NCBI GenBank assembly: GCA_019347795.1
Contig: JAHWKS010000386.1
Span: 1-6,087 of the forward strand
Length of the DNA stretch: 6,087 nucleotides
Direction of reading: 5' to 3'
Source of the DNA: Planctomycetota bacterium
GTDB lineage: Bacteria > Planctomycetota > Planctomycetia > Pirellulales > Pirellulaceae
In this document: piece after piece, positions 4,332 through 6,087 of the stretch
Layout of the letters: every line of letters starts with the position of its first letter
Position numbering within the stretch: position 1 is the first letter of the stretch
Made by a program: the position numbers and the translations under genes
The notes under the pieces: model-generated
The model's input: only the letters and a program-made list of their open reading frames with translations
Told to the model about the DNA's origin: nothing
Database searches by the model: none

Positions 4332-5349
4332 AGACTCCTGGAAGGGCGCCGCGGAGTCGCTCCAAATCCGCTGCGGAAGGAGCAGGATCGCGGATGCGCA
4401 TTATGAGTAGTTTTGGGATTCCCGAAAAACCTGCGATCGTCTCACTGTCTACTTCGGGCACGCCGATCGACATCGACGACAACTTGGGCAAATCCCCCAG
4501 ATGCGCCAGGTGTCTCGGATCGATCTCATTTCCGTCCAGTTCGATTTGCTGAAGCGCCGCGTGTCCCGCCAATTGCGCCAACCCGGGTCCCCGGACCTGC
4601 GTGTGCGCGATCGCCAGCGGGTAGAGTTGATGCAATTCCCGGATGTGGACCATACCGTCGTCCGAGATTTTTGTTGAGTTCAAGGAAAGGCGCCGCAACT
4701 GCTTGAGCCCCCGGAGATGCCTCAACCCTCGATCGGCGATGTTCGTCTCGTCGAGCTGGAGCGACTCCAGATTCGTCAGGTTCCGAAGATGCCCAAGGCC
4801 CTCGTCGGTGATGTTGGTTCCGTCGAGCTGGAGCGACTCCAGATTGGTCAGGTTCCGAAGATGCCCAAGGCCCTCGTCGGTGATGTTGGTTCCGTCGAGC
4901 TCGAGCGATTCTAACTTGCTCAGTTCCCGGATATACCGAAGCCCCTCGTCATCGACAGCCGCGCCCGATAACCGGAGTGTGCGTAGGTCCGTAAGCTCCT
5001 GCACGGGGGCAAGCCCCTCGCCGGAGAGCTGCACGTCGTGAAGGCTCAGATGCTGAAGCTGAGGAAAATGCCGTAAGAGCGTCAGATCGGCGGCGGTGAT
5101 GTGCCGCCCGGTCAGGCTGAGGCGTACGACCGCGTCGGCGTAGTTGCGGCCTAGCAGATTCTCGGTTGGTTTGTGCCCGAATCCGACCGCCCCGCCGAGC
5201 CGCAGAACAGCTTCAACCGCCTCCCGCTGTTGCCGCGCCCGATGGGTCACATAGGCGAGGCAAATGGCCGCCACGGTGACTGCGAGGAGAACCCCGCGCG
5301 TCGAGAACCGAAACGTGGATCTTGGGAATTTCGCGGTCGCTTGGTTCAT
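4315..5349 (-). CDS. Membrane-anchored leucine-rich repeat protein
   Basis: A 344-residue protein. A basic N-terminus (FRFSTRG) precedes one hydrophobic helix at about 18-36, followed by RARQQREAVEAVLRLGGAV. This layout is common in planctomycete LRR proteins, where a signal anchor holds the repeat domain outside the cytoplasm. Residues 75-325 form about ten LRRs of roughly 24 residues with the pattern LxxLxLxGTxITDEGLxHLxxL, the GALA/cysteine-containing-like short type. Repeats at about 147-205 are nearly identical owing to a 72-base DNA duplication. The likely role is protein binding at the cell surface or in the periplasm; the partner is unknown. The start is 19 bases after the PFOR stop on the same strand with no clear Shine-Dalgarno sequence, so read-through transcription from PFOR is plausible. 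The last residues (CVFSP) end just at the junction with the PFOR remnant, so the native C-terminus may have been altered by the duplication. Confidence 0.88.
   Translation of the reverse strand: MNQATAKFPRSTFRFSTRGVLLAVTVAAICLAYVTHRARQQREAVEAVLRLGGAVGFGHKPTENLLGRNYADAVVRLSLTGRHITAADLTLLRHFPQLQHLSLHDVQLSGEGLAPVQELTDLRTLRLSGAAVDDEGLRYIRELSKLESLELDGTNITDEGLGHLRNLTNLESLQLDGTNITDEGLGHLRNLTNLESLQLDETNIADRGLRHLRGLKQLRRLSLNSTKISDDGMVHIRELHQLYPLAIAHTQVRGPGLAQLAGHAALQQIELDGNEIDPRHLAHLGDLPKLSSMSIGVPEVDSETIAGFSGIPKLLIMRIRDPAPSAADLERLRGALPGVCVFSP
4777..4920 (-). repeat. 72-bp tandem repeat inside the LRR gene (one 24-residue LRR unit)
   Basis: Bases 4777-4832 recur almost unchanged at 4849-4904 with a period of 72 bases, exactly 24 codons. 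The first difference is at 4832/4904 (G/C of the GAGCT-G/C-GAG stretch). A partial, more diverged third copy continues to lower coordinates. The encoded repeat is LESLQLDGTNITDEGLGHL followed by RNLTN. Near-identity at silent positions, when other repeats in the protein are diverged, shows a recent unit expansion. This is coding repetition, not a CRISPR array, because there are no unique spacers. Confidence 0.9.
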
Positions 5350-5368
5350 CGTACACGCGACATGGCGT

Positions 5369-6087
5369 TCAAATAATCCCCGCCAGTTCCTGCAACAGCC
5401 GCCAGTTTTCCACGCGGTCTTGCTTGGCCGCCAGGAGCGCCTGGCTGGGGTTCCCCTCGCGGTCGAATTGCTTGGCGAAGCGGCCTTCGCTGCGGGCGAA
5501 GTCGATGAAGGTGACTTCCTCGCCCGTCTTGGGATTCACGTACCAGTCGTCCTTCACCGCGGGGTTGCCCTGGAGCGAGAGGCGCTCGCGGACCTTGTTC
5601 CCCTTGCGGGGATCGTACATGAGGAGCGGGAACGCCCGGCTGTCCACCGCCAGGCGGGCCTGGTCGTGGGCCATGTTGTCGGCTACCCCGTGCTCGGGCT
5701 GGCAGGTGGTGTAGCAAGTGATCACCGCCGGTCCGTCGAACTCCAGGGCGCCCAGCACCGCCTTGTAGAAGTGGTTCGTGTGGGCGCAGGTGGTCTGGGC
5801 GACGAAGGTGCGGGGGTGCATCATCGCGATCTGCGCGATCTCCTTTCGCCGCTCCTGCTTGCCGCCGATCGCCTTGCCGTGCTGGCTCATCTTCGTGTTC
5901 TGCCCCGTGAAGGTGCTGGTCGAGGCCTGGCCGCCCGTGTTGGAGTAGACCTGCGTGTCGAGGACGAAGACCTTGATGTTCATGCCCGAGGCGAGCATCC
6001 GCGAGAGGGACTGGAAGCCGATGTCGAACATCGCCCCGTCGCCGCCGATGCACCACAGCGGCTTGTCGGCCCAGCCCATCTGGTCCC
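5369..6087 (-). CDS. nifJ: Pyruvate:ferredoxin (flavodoxin) oxidoreductase, C-terminal part (5' end outside window)
   Basis: The last 238 residues of a protein that is normally near 1,200. PFOR converts pyruvate, CoA and oxidised ferredoxin to acetyl-CoA, CO2 and reduced ferredoxin in the cytoplasm, using thiamine diphosphate and iron-sulphur clusters. Visible here, counting from the Met at 6079, is the thiamine-diphosphate/Mg-binding region: GGDGAMFDIGFQS at 12-24, then DTQVYSNTGGQAS at 41-53. C126, in TTCQPEHG, is the likely C-terminal ligand of the cluster nearest the cofactor. The tail DWYVNPKTGEEVTFIDFARSEGRFAKQF fits the family's C-terminal extension that covers the active site. The frame is intact to its TGA at 5369-5371. 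An alternative product is a related 2-oxoacid oxidoreductase of the single-chain type, but the motifs favour pyruvate. The membrane-anchored LRR gene follows after 19 bases. Confidence 0.93.
   Translation of the reverse strand, partial: DQMGWADKPLWCIGGDGAMFDIGFQSLSRMLASGMNIKVFVLDTQVYSNTGGQASTSTFTGQNTKMSQHGKAIGGKQERRKEIAQIAMMHPRTFVAQTTCAHTNHFYKAVLGALEFDGPAVITCYTTCQPEHGVADNMAHDQARLAVDSRAFPLLMYDPRKGNKVRERLSLQGNPAVKDDWYVNPKTGEEVTFIDFARSEGRFAKQFDREGNPSQALLAAKQDRVENWRLLQELAGII

Noticed and set aside
4741..4920. Direct repeats that might be a CRISPR array
   Set aside because: The repeats are contiguous, have a 24-codon period and encode LRR units. There are no unique spacers.
4643..5041. Plus-strand frame with repeated RCPRPSSVMLVPSSWSDS
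   Set aside because: It is the antisense reading of the 72-base LRR repeat. The repetition comes from the LRR coding strand.

Overview
The window looks like a high-GC bacterial chromosome segment, most likely from a planctomycete (Pirellulales-like). This is inferred from the type of large leucine-rich-repeat (LRR) protein with one N-terminal membrane anchor, a small three-helix membrane protein with an early NPY motif, weak ribosome binding sites, and abundant REP-type palindromes beside an IS200-like transposase. No database search was possible, so the lineage is an inference.

Layout, left to right. (1) Bases 1-1022, minus strand: the C-terminal half of a large serine recombinase (end of the recombinase domain, zinc ribbon, coiled coil). 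It runs off the left edge and has no catalytic domain inside the window. (2) Bases 1047-1577, plus strand: an unrecognised 176-residue protein with a Cys-rich C-terminal half, divergent from the recombinase remnant. (3) Bases 1578-2426: a decayed stretch with a small minus-strand reading frame carrying an internal peptide repeat, several perfect palindromes, the 5' half of a tRNA-Ile(GAU) gene that stops exactly at the end of the anticodon loop, and an 82-bp foldback sequence. (4) Bases 2427-2813, minus strand: the small membrane protein. (5) Bases 2904-3661: a REP/transposase unit. A 152-residue HUH-type Y1 transposase (TnpA-REP/RAYT-like) is flanked by two mirror-image blocks of four palindromes each. 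(6) Bases 3798-4331, minus strand: a truncated LRR paralogue. (7) Bases 4315-5349, minus strand: a full LRR protein with a membrane anchor. (8) Bases 5369-6087, minus strand: the C-terminal fifth of pyruvate:ferredoxin oxidoreductase (PFOR/NifJ).

PFOR and the complete LRR gene lie 19 bases apart on one strand and could be co-transcribed. The most informative structure is between the two LRR frames: bases 4273-4313 are a recognisable copy of the last codons of the PFOR gene, with an in-frame 27-base deletion and the stop codon retained. This implies that a unit of about 1.1 kb, PFOR tail plus LRR gene, was tandemly duplicated, and that the distal copy then lost its LRR N-terminus. The left half (recombinase fragment, half tRNA, orphan frames, palindromes) looks like the debris of past integration events. 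I do not see a complete new defence or metabolic system. The best second looks are the mirror-symmetric REP/transposase unit, the PFOR-LRR duplication scar, the half tRNA, and the unknown gene at 1047-1577.
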